Shown: positions 23,657-32,784 of the stretch, piece by piece
Layout: the number at the start of each line of letters is the position of its first letter
Numbering within the stretch: position 1 is the first letter of the stretch
Source of the DNA: Sphingobium sp. AP50
Lineage (GTDB): Bacteria; Pseudomonadota; Alphaproteobacteria; Sphingomonadales; Sphingomonadaceae
Direction of reading: 5' to 3'
NCBI RefSeq assembly: GCF_900109095.1
Contig: NZ_FNYZ01000002.1
Location: 124,001-188,000 of the forward strand
DNA length: 64,000 bases
Notes under the pieces: model-generated
Database searches by the model: none
Seen by the model: only the letters and a program-made list of their open reading frames with translations
Told to the model about the DNA's origin: nothing
Made by a program: the position numbers and the translations under genes

Positions 23657-26005
23657 ATGATTATCTCGTCGGCCAGGTCCGCGCATCTGCATCGTCGGCG
23701 CGCAACGCATGCATCTGTCTACTTCGGTGTTGCACTATGTGCGCTTGTGCCAGCCTTGGCGCATGCAGAGGAAGCCGCCGATGCCAATAGCGACACGATC
23801 ATCGTCACTGGCCTGAAGGATAATCAGACCGGGTCGGGCACCAAGACCGACACCCCGCTGATGGCGACGGCGCAGAGCATCACCATCATCGACAATGACG
23901 AACTGATCCGACGCAACGCGCTGTCGATCAATCAGGCGCTGGGCTATGTCGCGGGCGTATCCCCCAACCAGCGCGGCGGGATGGTCACCCGCTATGACCA
24001 GCTCATCCTGCGCGGCTTTTCGCCCGGCGTCTTTCTGGACGGGATGCGGCTGATCGCCGGCCCCTATTCCACGCCACAGATCGACTTCAACCGCATCGAC
24101 CATATCGACGTGGTGAAGGGGCCGGCATCGGTCCTCTATGGCAATTCCACGCCGGGCGGCCTCGTCAACCTGACCAGCAAGATGCCCGAGGCAAACGGCT
24201 TCGGCCGGTTCGAAGCGCAGGTCGGCAATTATGACAGCCTGCGCTTCGTCGGCGACGTCAACCAGCCGCTGGACAGCGACGGCCGACTGCTCGCCCGCGT
24301 CGTGGGCGGATGGCAGAAGTCCGATGGCCTGACCGAGGGCACTTTTTCCGAGCGCTATCATGTCAGCCCGATGCTGACCTTCGCCCCGGCCCCGGACACC
24401 AGCTTCACGCTGGTCGCCGCCTATCAGCATGCGCCGAGCGGCGGCGGCTATTCGGGCGTGCCGGCCTATGGCACGGTCCTGTCCAATGGCGGGCTAGGCA
24501 CGTTGCCGCGCGACATCAACACCGGCGATCCGGGCTATGAGCGCTATGATCACAAGGCGAAGTCGATCGCCGCCTTCTTCCGCCATGATTTTAACGAGCA
24601 TCTGACGGTCCGGTCCAATTTCCGGTTCCAGAACAACAAGCTGTCCTACCGCCAGCTTTATGTGTCCGGTTTCCTGACGACGGGCACGGGAACCTCCACC
24701 AACAGCGACTATTCGCGTATCTTCCGCGGCGGTGGCGGCGCGGACGAGGATTTCGATACGCTGACGCTGGACAACAGCCTGAATGCCAAGTTCGCGACCG
24801 GCCCGATCCAGCATAATATCCTGGTCGGGGTCGATTATCAGCGCATCACCGGCGAAAATGTGCAGCAGTTCAACAGCCGCCTAACCCAGGGCATTCCCAA
24901 TCTCAGCCTGTTCGCGCCGACCTATGGCACCGGCCTGCCGACCTTCGACCTGAAGGACCTGTCCGGCCTCGCCAGTGCGGCGCGCGCCTATACCAACAGC
25001 TATGGCAAGCGCGACCAGACCGGCGTCTATTTTCAGGATCAGATGTCGATCGGTCGCCTCCAGTTGATCGCCAGCGGTCGGCAGGACTGGTATGAACAAA
25101 GCTCGCTGAACCTCAACCCGACCACCGCCGCCGCCCGCGCCGCGCCGGTCACGCGCTTCGACCAGTCGGCCTTCACCATGCGGCTGGGCGCTCTGTATGA
25201 ATCCGCCTTCGGCCTATCGCCCTATGTCAGCTATGCCGAATCCTTCGAACCGCAATCGGGCACCGTCTTCGTGTCGCCGACCGAAAATCGCGCGGCGACG
25301 CCCGTGACCGGCCGCCAATATGAGGCGGGGCTGAAATATCAGCCGGCCGGGACCAATGCGATCTTCACCCTGTCCGCCTATGACCTGCGGCGGCAGAATG
25401 TGCTGGTCAGCCATCCGGAAGCCGGCACCGGATCGATCCCGTCGACCGCCCAGATCCAGATCGGTGAAGTGCGGGTGCGGGGCGTGGAACTGGAAGGGCG
25501 CGGCGAGATCCTGCCGGGCTTCGATATCATTGCGGCGGCCAGCTATACCGACGCGATCATCACTCAGGGCGCGCCGGCCGTCGCGGCCACCGCGACCAAC
25601 AGCGGGACGCCAACGACCACCGGCACACGCCAGCTTGGCACGCCGGAATGGGCGGCATCGACCTTCCTGTCCTATGATTTCGGCAAGGCGGCCAAGGCGA
25701 GCGGGCCGCTGGCGGGCCTCAGTCTGGGTGCAGGGGTGCGCTATGTCGGCGGCTCGGATGGCACCACCACCTATGCGATCATCAATAATGTGACGACCTT
25801 CCGGCGATTCCATACCGACGGCTTCATTCTGGTGGACGCACTGATCGGCTATGACCTGGCCAAGGTCGGGCTGGATCGATGGAGCCTGGCGGTCAACGCC
25901 AGCAACCTGTTCGACAAGACGCATATTTCGGCCTGCCCGTTCAACAATAGCTGCTATTATGGCGCGCCGCGCACGGTGGTCGGATCGCTGCGATTCGCCT
26001 GGTAA
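23657..26005 (+). CDS. TonB-dependent siderophore receptor
   Basis: A 782-residue outer-membrane receptor. Start MIISSARSAHLHRRRATHAS follows GGGGGA; the upstream ATG 23597 would lie in front of the Fur-like operator. A signal peptide ends near ALAHA-EEA, a TonB-box-like region (DTIIVTGLKD) follows, then the plug domain (residues about 45-160, with VEVVKGP-like VDVVKGPASVLYGNSTPGG) and a 22-strand barrel ending in VVGSLRFAW. The plug resembles ferric-siderophore receptors. There is no N-terminal STN signalling domain. A hairpin at 26018-26041 follows the stop. Confidence 0.94.
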   Translation: MIISSARSAHLHRRRATHASVYFGVALCALVPALAHAEEAADANSDTIIVTGLKDNQTGSGTKTDTPLMATAQSITIIDNDELIRRNALSINQALGYVAGVSPNQRGGMVTRYDQLILRGFSPGVFLDGMRLIAGPYSTPQIDFNRIDHIDVVKGPASVLYGNSTPGGLVNLTSKMPEANGFGRFEAQVGNYDSLRFVGDVNQPLDSDGRLLARVVGGWQKSDGLTEGTFSERYHVSPMLTFAPAPDTSFTLVAAYQHAPSGGGYSGVPAYGTVLSNGGLGTLPRDINTGDPGYERYDHKAKSIAAFFRHDFNEHLTVRSNFRFQNNKLSYRQLYVSGFLTTGTGTSTNSDYSRIFRGGGGADEDFDTLTLDNSLNAKFATGPIQHNILVGVDYQRITGENVQQFNSRLTQGIPNLSLFAPTYGTGLPTFDLKDLSGLASAARAYTNSYGKRDQTGVYFQDQMSIGRLQLIASGRQDWYEQSSLNLNPTTAAARAAPVTRFDQSAFTMRLGALYESAFGLSPYVSYAESFEPQSGTVFVSPTENRAATPVTGRQYEAGLKYQPAGTNAIFTLSAYDLRRQNVLVSHPEAGTGSIPSTAQIQIGEVRVRGVELEGRGEILPGFDIIAAASYTDAIITQGAPAVAATATNSGTPTTTGTRQLGTPEWAASTFLSYDFGKAAKASGPLAGLSLGAGVRYVGGSDGTTTYAIINNVTTFRRFHTDGFILVDALIGYDLAKVGLDRWSLAVNASNLFDKTHISACPFNNSCYYGAPRTVVGSLRFAW

Positions 26006-26017
26006 AGATATCGGGAG

Positions 26018-26041
26018 ACGCCGGGGCGTATGCTCCGGCGT
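26018..26041 (+). terminator. Hairpin after the siderophore receptor
   Basis: ACGCCGG and CCGGCGT pair around a 10-base loop 13 bases after the stop. There is no clear T run, so it may be only a weak or Rho-assisted terminator. Bases 26042-26326 hold no supportable gene and should carry the promoter of the secretion operon. Confidence 0.45.
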
Positions 26042-26326
26042 TCGCAGCCCCGGAACGCCATTTCTTTGACCTGAAATATAACATGTCCGGAACGTCTTTC
26101 CTGTCCACGTAATGGGCAAGAAGATGACCATCGCCGTCATGATCGCGACTTTGTGACAACTCGTCGCGAACCAAGTTGCCTGCTTATGGTTATTCGGGCA
26201 TATCGCCCGCACATCGTCTCCGCCGCCCTTTGCAAGGACTCTGCGGATGATGCTTGGGGGATATAGGCGTTGGGGTACGCTGTGCTGGGGGATAGAGGCA
26301 AGGAAGCCGGCTGGCGCGTGCGCGCC

Positions 26327-27724
26327 ATGAAGCGGGGCGTCGCGTGGATGGCGTTGCTCGCCGGTGTCGTTGCGCCTGCAGGGGCGCAGCCCTCTTCGGT
26401 GCTGGCGCCGCCCAATATGACGCCCTTTTCCGCGCCGACGACCGACGATCCCCTGCTGCGCAGCGCGGAAGCGGCCAGCGATCCGGCCCTGTTCCATGGC
26501 GAAGTCCAGGCCGCCGTCGAGACAAATGCCGTCATCGACGAAGCGCAGGCCGGCGAACGCGAGGCGGAGGCGGCGCGCGTGCAGGCCAAGTCGGCTTTGT
26601 TCCCGTCGATCGACCTGACGGTGGATGCGAATCGGTCGCTGGCGCGCAATTTTTCCAACGATATCGGCAACATCATCGAACGGTCGCGGCCCGAAGGCCG
26701 TACCGATGCCAGCGCTTCGGTGCGCCAGCGTCTGCTCGATTTCGGATCGGCATCGAGCCGGATCAGCGCCAGCAACGCGCGGGTGGAAGCCGCGCGCCTG
26801 ACCACCCGTAGCCAGGGGGAGGATGTGGCGTTGCGCACCATCGCCGCCTGGTATGCCATTTTCGCCCAGCGGCTGATGGAACAGGCCGCGATCGATTATG
26901 GCAAGCGGCAGGAACAGGTGCGCGCACAACTCCAGCGGCGTATTCAGCAGGGCTATTCGGCGCGTGGCGACCTGCCCCGTGTGGACAGTTCGATTGCCAC
27001 CACCCAGTTGCGGCTGGCGCGCTTCCGGCGCGATCTCAACACGGCGGAGGCGCAATATCGTGCGCTGACCGGGCATGATGCGCCCGCACAACTGGCCCGC
27101 GCACCGCTACCCCGCGACCTGCCGACCGAGGCCGCGGGACTGGAAGCGCTGCTGCTGCAATCACCCATAGTGCGCAAGGCGGAAGCGGAAGCCCGCGCCG
27201 CGCGACAGGATTCCCGCGCTGCCCGCGCCGAGCGCCTGCCCACCATCGCCGCCGGGATCGATGCCGGCCGCTATGGCGTGTTCGAAAATTCGGGCGACTA
27301 TGACATTCGCGGCCGCATCATCGTGCGCGCGCAACTGGGTGCCGGTTTCAATGCCAAGGCGGATCAGGCGACCGCGCGCGCCGACGGGGCGGAGGCCTAT
27401 GCCGCCCGCGTCCGGCAGGATGCGCTGCGGGACGCCCAGACGGCCTTGTCCGACCTCAAGGCACTGGACGCCCAGTTGGTGGCGGCCGAAAATGCCTATC
27501 GCGCCAGCCGCGATACGCGCGACGTGATCGCCGCCCGCTTCGCATCGTCACAGGGCGACCTGCTGGACCTGCAAAGCGCCGAGGATAATTATTTCTACAG
27601 CGCCGCCAATTATGTGCAGTCCCTCTCGGACAGCGACGCAGCGCGCTTCATCCTGCTGGCCAAGACCGGCCAGTTGCTGCCCCATCTTTCCATCGACCTT
27701 TCGGACAGGACCGCCCGGCCATGA
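26327..27724 (+). CDS. TolC family outer-membrane channel for type I secretion
   Basis: A 465-residue protein starting MKRGVAWMALLAGVVAPAGA with a signal peptide (cut near AGA-Q). The mature part has two TolC/OEP repeats rich in long helices (ALRTIAAWYAIFAQRLMEQA; YSARGDLPRVDSSIATTQL) and a second-repeat landmark RFASSQGDLLDLQSAEDNYF. It would form the trimeric outer-membrane duct of the exporter. It overlaps the ABC gene by 4 bases. The start lacks a good ribosome site, so a TTG or GTG start within the preceding 57 bases is possible. Confidence 0.9.
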   Translation: MKRGVAWMALLAGVVAPAGAQPSSVLAPPNMTPFSAPTTDDPLLRSAEAASDPALFHGEVQAAVETNAVIDEAQAGEREAEAARVQAKSALFPSIDLTVDANRSLARNFSNDIGNIIERSRPEGRTDASASVRQRLLDFGSASSRISASNARVEAARLTTRSQGEDVALRTIAAWYAIFAQRLMEQAAIDYGKRQEQVRAQLQRRIQQGYSARGDLPRVDSSIATTQLRLARFRRDLNTAEAQYRALTGHDAPAQLARAPLPRDLPTEAAGLEALLLQSPIVRKAEAEARAARQDSRAARAERLPTIAAGIDAGRYGVFENSGDYDIRGRIIVRAQLGAGFNAKADQATARADGAEAYAARVRQDALRDAQTALSDLKALDAQLVAAENAYRASRDTRDVIAARFASSQGDLLDLQSAEDNYFYSAANYVQSLSDSDAARFILLAKTGQLLPHLSIDLSDRTARP

Positions 27725-29448
27725 ACGACCAGCCCTTGATCGCGGCGGCCAGGGAACGCTTTGCGCCCTGGCTGATCGAGCCGATGCTGCGCAACCGCGC
27801 AACCTATGTGAAGGTCGCCATCGCAGCGCTAATGATCAACCTGTTCGCGCTCGTCTCGTCCCTGTTCACCATGACTGTCTATGACCGGGTGATCCCGAAC
27901 GATGCCTCCTCCTCGCTGGTGGGGCTGACGATCGGGCTGGTGATCGTGCTACTGTTCGATTTCGTGTTGCGGCTGCTGCGCGTCTATTTCGTTGATGTGG
28001 CGGGCGCCAATATCGACCATGACGTGGGTGATACGCTGTTTGCCAAGCTGCTGGCGCTGCGGCTGGACAAGCGCAAGGGATCGACCGGCACGCTGACCGG
28101 CCTGATGCGCGAACTGGAGACGCTGCGCGACTTCTTCGCTTCCGCCACTCTGTCCGCCATCATCGACGTGCCCTTCATCCTCATCACCCTGTCGGTGATC
28201 GCGGCGCTGGGCGGCATATTGGTGCTGCCGCCGCTGCTGATGATCCCGGTGGTGATCCTGGCCGGCGTCTTCACCAATCCGGCGCTCGACCGGCTGTCGG
28301 CGAAGAGCCTGGGCGACGGTCTGGTCAAGCAATCAGTGCTGATCGAAACGATCGGCAGCCTGGAGACCGTCAAGGCGATCGGCGCCGGCCCGATGCAGCG
28401 CGAACGCTGGCGCAAGGCGCTGATCAAACACTCGCACAGTTCGCTGGGCCAGCGGCTGACTGCATCGGTCGCCATCACCGTCGCCAACAGCGCCAACACC
28501 ATAGCCTATTGCGGCATCATCATCCTGGGCGTCGGCTTGCTGCGTGATCATGTGATCACCACTGGCGCGCTGCTGGCCTGTTCCATCCTGTGCGGCCGGG
28601 CGATCGCCCCGCTGGCGCAGATCGCAACCTTGCTGTCGCGCCTGTCGGCCACGCGCATCGCCTATCGCCAGATCAACGCGCTGATGGAGACGCCCAACGA
28701 AGGGCCGACTGGCGAAGGCCTGATGCCCACCAAGATCGACGGCAAGATCGAGTTGCGCAATGTCATGTTCCGCTATCCCGGCGCGCCGGAAAATGCGCTG
28801 AACGGCATCAACCTGACGATCGCTGCCGGGGAGCGGGTCGGCTTTCTGGGACGGGTCGGATCGGGCAAGTCCACCATCGCCCGGTTGGTATTGGGCCTGT
28901 ACGAACCGCAGGAAGGCGTCGTCCTGATCGACGGTGCCGATGTGCGGCAATATAATACACGGCAGGTACGCAGCTTCATCGGCGCGGCGATGCAGGACAA
29001 TGTGCTGATGGCCGGATCGGTGCGCGACAATATCTGCCTCGATCGCGAAGCAGGCGATCATGACGAGATGCTGCGCGCCTCGGAAATCAGCGGCACGCAC
29101 CGCTTCATGGGGCAGATCGTCAACGGCTATGACCTGCGTCTGACCGATCGGGGCGAAGGCCTGTCGGGCGGGCAGCGCCAGTCGATCGCCATCGCCCGCG
29201 CGCTAGTGGGTAATCCGCCGATCCTGTTGTTCGATGAACCCAGCAGCGCGATGGACGCGCAGACCGAAGCGGAACTGATCCGCCGGTTGCAACCGGAGGT
29301 CGAGAGCCGCACAGTCCTGTTGATCACGCATCGCACGTCGCTGTTGCGACTGGTCGACCGTGTGATCGTGCTGGATCAGGGCAAGATCGTTGCCGACGGA
29401 CCGCGCGACACGATACTTCAGCGCCTTTCGGGAGGGAAAGCGGCATGA
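27721..29448 (+). CDS. Type I secretion ABC permease/ATPase (LapB/PrtD type)
   Basis: A 575-residue half-transporter. Five to six membrane helices (residues about 25-300) precede the ATPase domain, with Walker A GRVGSGKST, Q loop AAMQDNVLM, signature LSGGQRQ, Walker B ILLFDEPSSAMD and switch His in LLITHRTS. Its membrane part resembles LapB/LssB-class exporters (FTMTVYDRVIPNDASSSL), but the N-terminal C39-like peptidase domain of about 130 residues is absent, giving the length of serralysin exporters (PrtD/AprD). It powers one-step secretion of RTX proteins across both membranes. Confidence 0.95.
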   Translation: MNDQPLIAAARERFAPWLIEPMLRNRATYVKVAIAALMINLFALVSSLFTMTVYDRVIPNDASSSLVGLTIGLVIVLLFDFVLRLLRVYFVDVAGANIDHDVGDTLFAKLLALRLDKRKGSTGTLTGLMRELETLRDFFASATLSAIIDVPFILITLSVIAALGGILVLPPLLMIPVVILAGVFTNPALDRLSAKSLGDGLVKQSVLIETIGSLETVKAIGAGPMQRERWRKALIKHSHSSLGQRLTASVAITVANSANTIAYCGIIILGVGLLRDHVITTGALLACSILCGRAIAPLAQIATLLSRLSATRIAYRQINALMETPNEGPTGEGLMPTKIDGKIELRNVMFRYPGAPENALNGINLTIAAGERVGFLGRVGSGKSTIARLVLGLYEPQEGVVLIDGADVRQYNTRQVRSFIGAAMQDNVLMAGSVRDNICLDREAGDHDEMLRASEISGTHRFMGQIVNGYDLRLTDRGEGLSGGQRQSIAIARALVGNPPILLFDEPSSAMDAQTEAELIRRLQPEVESRTVLLITHRTSLLRLVDRVIVLDQGKIVADGPRDTILQRLSGGKAA

Positions 29449-30746
29449 CCCGCGGCGTCGAAACCACCGCAGACGGCCATATCAAGCCGACCGTTCCGGC
29501 CAATATCTTCCTGTGGGGTATATTGGCCTTCATGGTCATCTTCGTGCTGTGGGCTGCGCTTACCAACATCGATCGCACCGTCCGCGCGATCGGCAAGGTC
29601 ATTCCCAGCTCGCAATTGCAGGTCATCTCCAATCTGGAAGGGGGCGTGGTCGAGGCCATTCTGGTCCGCACCGGGCAGGATGTGAAGCAGGGCACGCCGC
29701 TAGTACGCCTGAACCCCACGCAGAGCGGCGCGGAACTGGCAAGCAGCCGGACGACCAGCGACGCGCTGTCGCTGAAGATCGCACGGCTGGAGGCCGAGAT
29801 TACCGGCAAGGCGCCCCGCTTCCCCGAAGCGCGCGATCCAGTGATGGCGAGCCAGATCGAGGTCGAGCGGAGCCTCTACAATGCCCGCATGGCCGAACTG
29901 AACAGCCTGAACGGCATCGGTTCCGCGCGCATCGCGCAGGCGCAGCGGATGATCGCCGAGAACCGCGCGACGCAGGATTCGCGTGACGCCTCGCGCGAGA
30001 CGGCGAAGGCCGACCTCAACCTCATCCGGCCGCTGGTGCAGGAAGGGATCGAGCCGCGCCGCGCCCTGTTGCAGGCGCAGAATGCCGTCAGTGTATCGAC
30101 CAGCGAGGCGGCGGGGGCTGCGGCCTCCGTGGCGCGAGCCCAGTCCAGCCTGGCCGAAGCGCAATCGAGCGCGATGCAGCAGAAGCGCGACTGGATCGCC
30201 CGCGCGGCCGACGAACTGGCGATCGCGCGGGGCGAAATTGCCACACGGCAGGCGGCCCTGCCCGCTTATGAGGACAAGTTCAGCCGTACCATCGTCCGCG
30301 CGCCGCTGGACGGCAGGGTCAACAGGGTGTTCGTGACCACTATCGGCGGCAGCGTGCGGCCGGGCGATCCGTTGCTGGAAATGGTGCCGGGCCGTGACAG
30401 CCTGCTGATCGAGGCGGCGGTGATGGCCAAGGATATTGCGTCGGTAAAGTTGGGACAGAGGGCGAAGGTCAATATCAGCGCCTATGACAGCGCGGTCTAT
30501 GGATCGATGCAGGGCGAAGTGGTCGCCATCTCGCCCGACGCGGTGGTCAATGAACGCACCGGCGACAGCCATTATCTGGTCCGCATCCGCACCAGCAGCG
30601 ACGCCATCACCGACGCCAATGGCCGTCGCCTGCGCATCGGCCCCGGCATGGGCGCGGACGTCAACCTGCTGGGCGACAAGCGCTCGATCCTGAGCTATCT
30701 GCTGACCCCGCTGACCCGCCTGAAGGAAACCGCCTTCCGCGAGTGA
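29445..30746 (+). CDS. HlyD family type I secretion periplasmic adaptor
   Basis: A 433-residue membrane-fusion protein. A short cytoplasmic N-terminus and one membrane helix (NIFLWGILAFMVIFVLWAAL) lead into a lipoyl half-motif (GGVVEAILVRTGQDVKQGTP), a long alpha-hairpin rich in Ala/Gln/Arg (residues about 95-280), the second lipoyl half (VRAPLDGRVNRVFVTTIGGS) and a beta-barrel domain. It joins the ABC pump to the TolC-like channel. It overlaps the ABC gene by 4 bases and closes the exporter operon; the RTX cargo genes lie beyond it on the opposite strand. Confidence 0.95.
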   Translation: MTRGVETTADGHIKPTVPANIFLWGILAFMVIFVLWAALTNIDRTVRAIGKVIPSSQLQVISNLEGGVVEAILVRTGQDVKQGTPLVRLNPTQSGAELASSRTTSDALSLKIARLEAEITGKAPRFPEARDPVMASQIEVERSLYNARMAELNSLNGIGSARIAQAQRMIAENRATQDSRDASRETAKADLNLIRPLVQEGIEPRRALLQAQNAVSVSTSEAAGAAASVARAQSSLAEAQSSAMQQKRDWIARAADELAIARGEIATRQAALPAYEDKFSRTIVRAPLDGRVNRVFVTTIGGSVRPGDPLLEMVPGRDSLLIEAAVMAKDIASVKLGQRAKVNISAYDSAVYGSMQGEVVAISPDAVVNERTGDSHYLVRIRTSSDAITDANGRRLRIGPGMGADVNLLGDKRSILSYLLTPLTRLKETAFRE

Positions 30747-30800
30747 AGGAAAGGGATGCGGGAATCTGCAACCCCGCTCCCATAGCTTCACAGACGCTGA

Positions 30801-32657
30801 TCAGATTATCACGAATTCCGCGGCAGACAGCGATAGACCCGGCGTGACGGTGGCGAATTGCAGAGCACTCTGAGTTCCATTGCCGTCGGCGTCATAATAG
30901 AGCACGCCGGTCGCGCTGTCGTACAGAATGCGGTCGCCGGCATCCAACGCCATCGATCCCATCCGAAAAGCCCCGACGGGCAGAGCACCCAAGGGTATCT
31001 TGGTAAAAATCGCCTTTTCAAGGATGATGCTGTCGTCGGCCACGACATAATCCGTAATGATATCCCCGCTGTCAGTCAGCGGACTGCCAAACTGGAATAT
31101 ATCGGCGCCATCTCCGCCGGTCAGCCGGTCGATCCCGGCTCCGCCGATCAATATATCATTCCCGCCCATACCGCTGAGGCTATTGTTGCGATGATTACCG
31201 ATCAGGGTCTGCGCAATGGCATTGCCCGTCAGATTATGATTGCCCTTGCTCAGCAATTCCATTCGCTCGACATCTACGCCGACGGCCAGCGTGTAGCTGA
31301 CATAAGCGCGAACGGTATCGAAGGATGCTGATGACGCATTTTCGATGATCACGTCGCTCTTTGAATCGATTTCGTAAACATCGTCGCCTGCCCCGCCATC
31401 CATGGTTTCGACGGCGCCATCCAGACTGCCGAGCTGGTCATTGCCGTTTCCGCCGAACAGGAAGTCCAAACCCTGACCGCCATCGAGAATATCGTCGCCC
31501 TCACCGCCTTCCAGCACATCATCGCCGTCATAGCCCAACAATGTGTCGTTGCCCGATCCGCCTTGAATGACGTCATTGCCATCATCGCCGGTGACATAAT
31601 CGTCACCGCCCCATGCCTCGATATGATCGTCACCCGATCCACCAAATATGGCGCCGCCACCATCATTATGGACGATCAGGTTGGACAGACCATTGCCGTA
31701 AAGCCAACCGGCCCCTTCAGCAGGACCATAGAGGATCAGATTTTCGACATTATCGAACAGGTAATAATCAACCCAGCTATGCTTGGCATAGGCATAAATG
31801 GTGTCGATACCGGCATCCACACCCTCGAAAACCCTGTCCCACAAATCATACTCGCTTTCGAACGGGACGCCTTCGGTCAGATAATAGACATCGTCACCCT
31901 GTCCACCCCAGAACAGGTCATAGCCTTCGCTTCCGTATAGAATGTCATTTCCATCGCGGCCGTCCAGTTGATCATCGCCAGCTTCACCATAGATAATGTC
32001 GTTGCCATTATTGCCTTCCATCCGGTCGGCACCCTGCTGGCCATTGAACCGGTCATGGCCGTCGCCACCGATCAGATGATCGTCACCGGCCCCGCCATGC
32101 AGCCTGTCATTGCCAGCGCCGCCTTCGATGCGGTCATTACCGTCCATGCCCTGAAGCAGATTGTCGCCATCATTCCCCAACAGCAGGTTGTTCAGACCAT
32201 TGCCCTGCCCCGTAACCGCGCTGCCAATGAGGAAGAGATTTTCGACCTGCGTGTTGGCGAGGGAATAGGAAATCCGGGCTACGACCAGATCATTACCCTG
32301 CCCGGCCGCCTCAACCACCAGGTCGCCATAGTCGTCGACCCGATATATGTCGTTGCCCGCGCCACCTTCCATCCGGTCGGCATGCTCATTGCCATCCAGA
32401 TAATCGTCACCTGCGCCACCCAGTAGCACATCCTGTCCCAGGCCGCCTTGCAGATTATCGTTGCCACCACGCCCGTCGATCAAATCGTTGCCGTTACTGC
32501 CATAAAGGAGATCACCGGTTTCGGTGCCGACAATCTGTGCATCGACGGGGATCGCCAGAGCGCGGATGACATCATGAACAAATGTCGTTGAGATATCCGC
32601 CGTCAGCGCTGGAGTAGAGGTATTGATGCCTCTTTCGCCAGACAGGCGGATAATCAT
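30801..32657 (-). CDS. RTX calcium-binding protein, probable type I secretion substrate
   Basis: A 618-residue protein; start MIIRLSGERGINTSTPALTA is set by GGAGG six bases upstream. After about 60 non-repetitive residues nearly the whole chain consists of calcium-binding nonapeptide blocks (GGAGNDxLxG type, e.g. LIDGRGGNDNLQGGLGQDVL). Spacer modules of the form VEAAGQGNDLVVARISYSL separate them. The C-terminus (DIITDYVVADDSIILEKAIF ... LSAAEFVII) matches the uncleaved secretion signal of type I substrates and nearly repeats that of the serralysin next door. There is no signal peptide and no catalytic domain visible; a structural or surface-layer-like role is possible. Confidence 0.9.
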   Translation of the reverse strand: MIIRLSGERGINTSTPALTADISTTFVHDVIRALAIPVDAQIVGTETGDLLYGSNGNDLIDGRGGNDNLQGGLGQDVLLGGAGDDYLDGNEHADRMEGGAGNDIYRVDDYGDLVVEAAGQGNDLVVARISYSLANTQVENLFLIGSAVTGQGNGLNNLLLGNDGDNLLQGMDGNDRIEGGAGNDRLHGGAGDDHLIGGDGHDRFNGQQGADRMEGNNGNDIIYGEAGDDQLDGRDGNDILYGSEGYDLFWGGQGDDVYYLTEGVPFESEYDLWDRVFEGVDAGIDTIYAYAKHSWVDYYLFDNVENLILYGPAEGAGWLYGNGLSNLIVHNDGGGAIFGGSGDDHIEAWGGDDYVTGDDGNDVIQGGSGNDTLLGYDGDDVLEGGEGDDILDGGQGLDFLFGGNGNDQLGSLDGAVETMDGGAGDDVYEIDSKSDVIIENASSASFDTVRAYVSYTLAVGVDVERMELLSKGNHNLTGNAIAQTLIGNHRNNSLSGMGGNDILIGGAGIDRLTGGDGADIFQFGSPLTDSGDIITDYVVADDSIILEKAIFTKIPLGALPVGAFRMGSMALDAGDRILYDSATGVLYYDADGNGTQSALQFATVTPGLSLSAAEFVII

Positions 32658-32726
32658 GTGAAACCTCCATTGGGGCGACAAGGCAGTTTCGATAAATATC
32701 AATCAAATGAAGCTTTAGTAGAATGC

Positions 32727-32761
32727 AAGAAGGGCTACCCGATAGCCGGACAGCCCTTCTT
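32727..32761 (-). terminator. Hairpin between the two RTX genes
   Basis: A perfect 10-base stem AAGAAGGGCT/AGCCCTTCTT with a 15-base loop, 24 bases after the serralysin stop. The T run is on the plus-strand side; on the minus strand only a short CATTCT follows, so strength is uncertain. Confidence 0.6.
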
Positions 32762-32784
32762 TTTCGGCAACGAGGATCAGCCGA

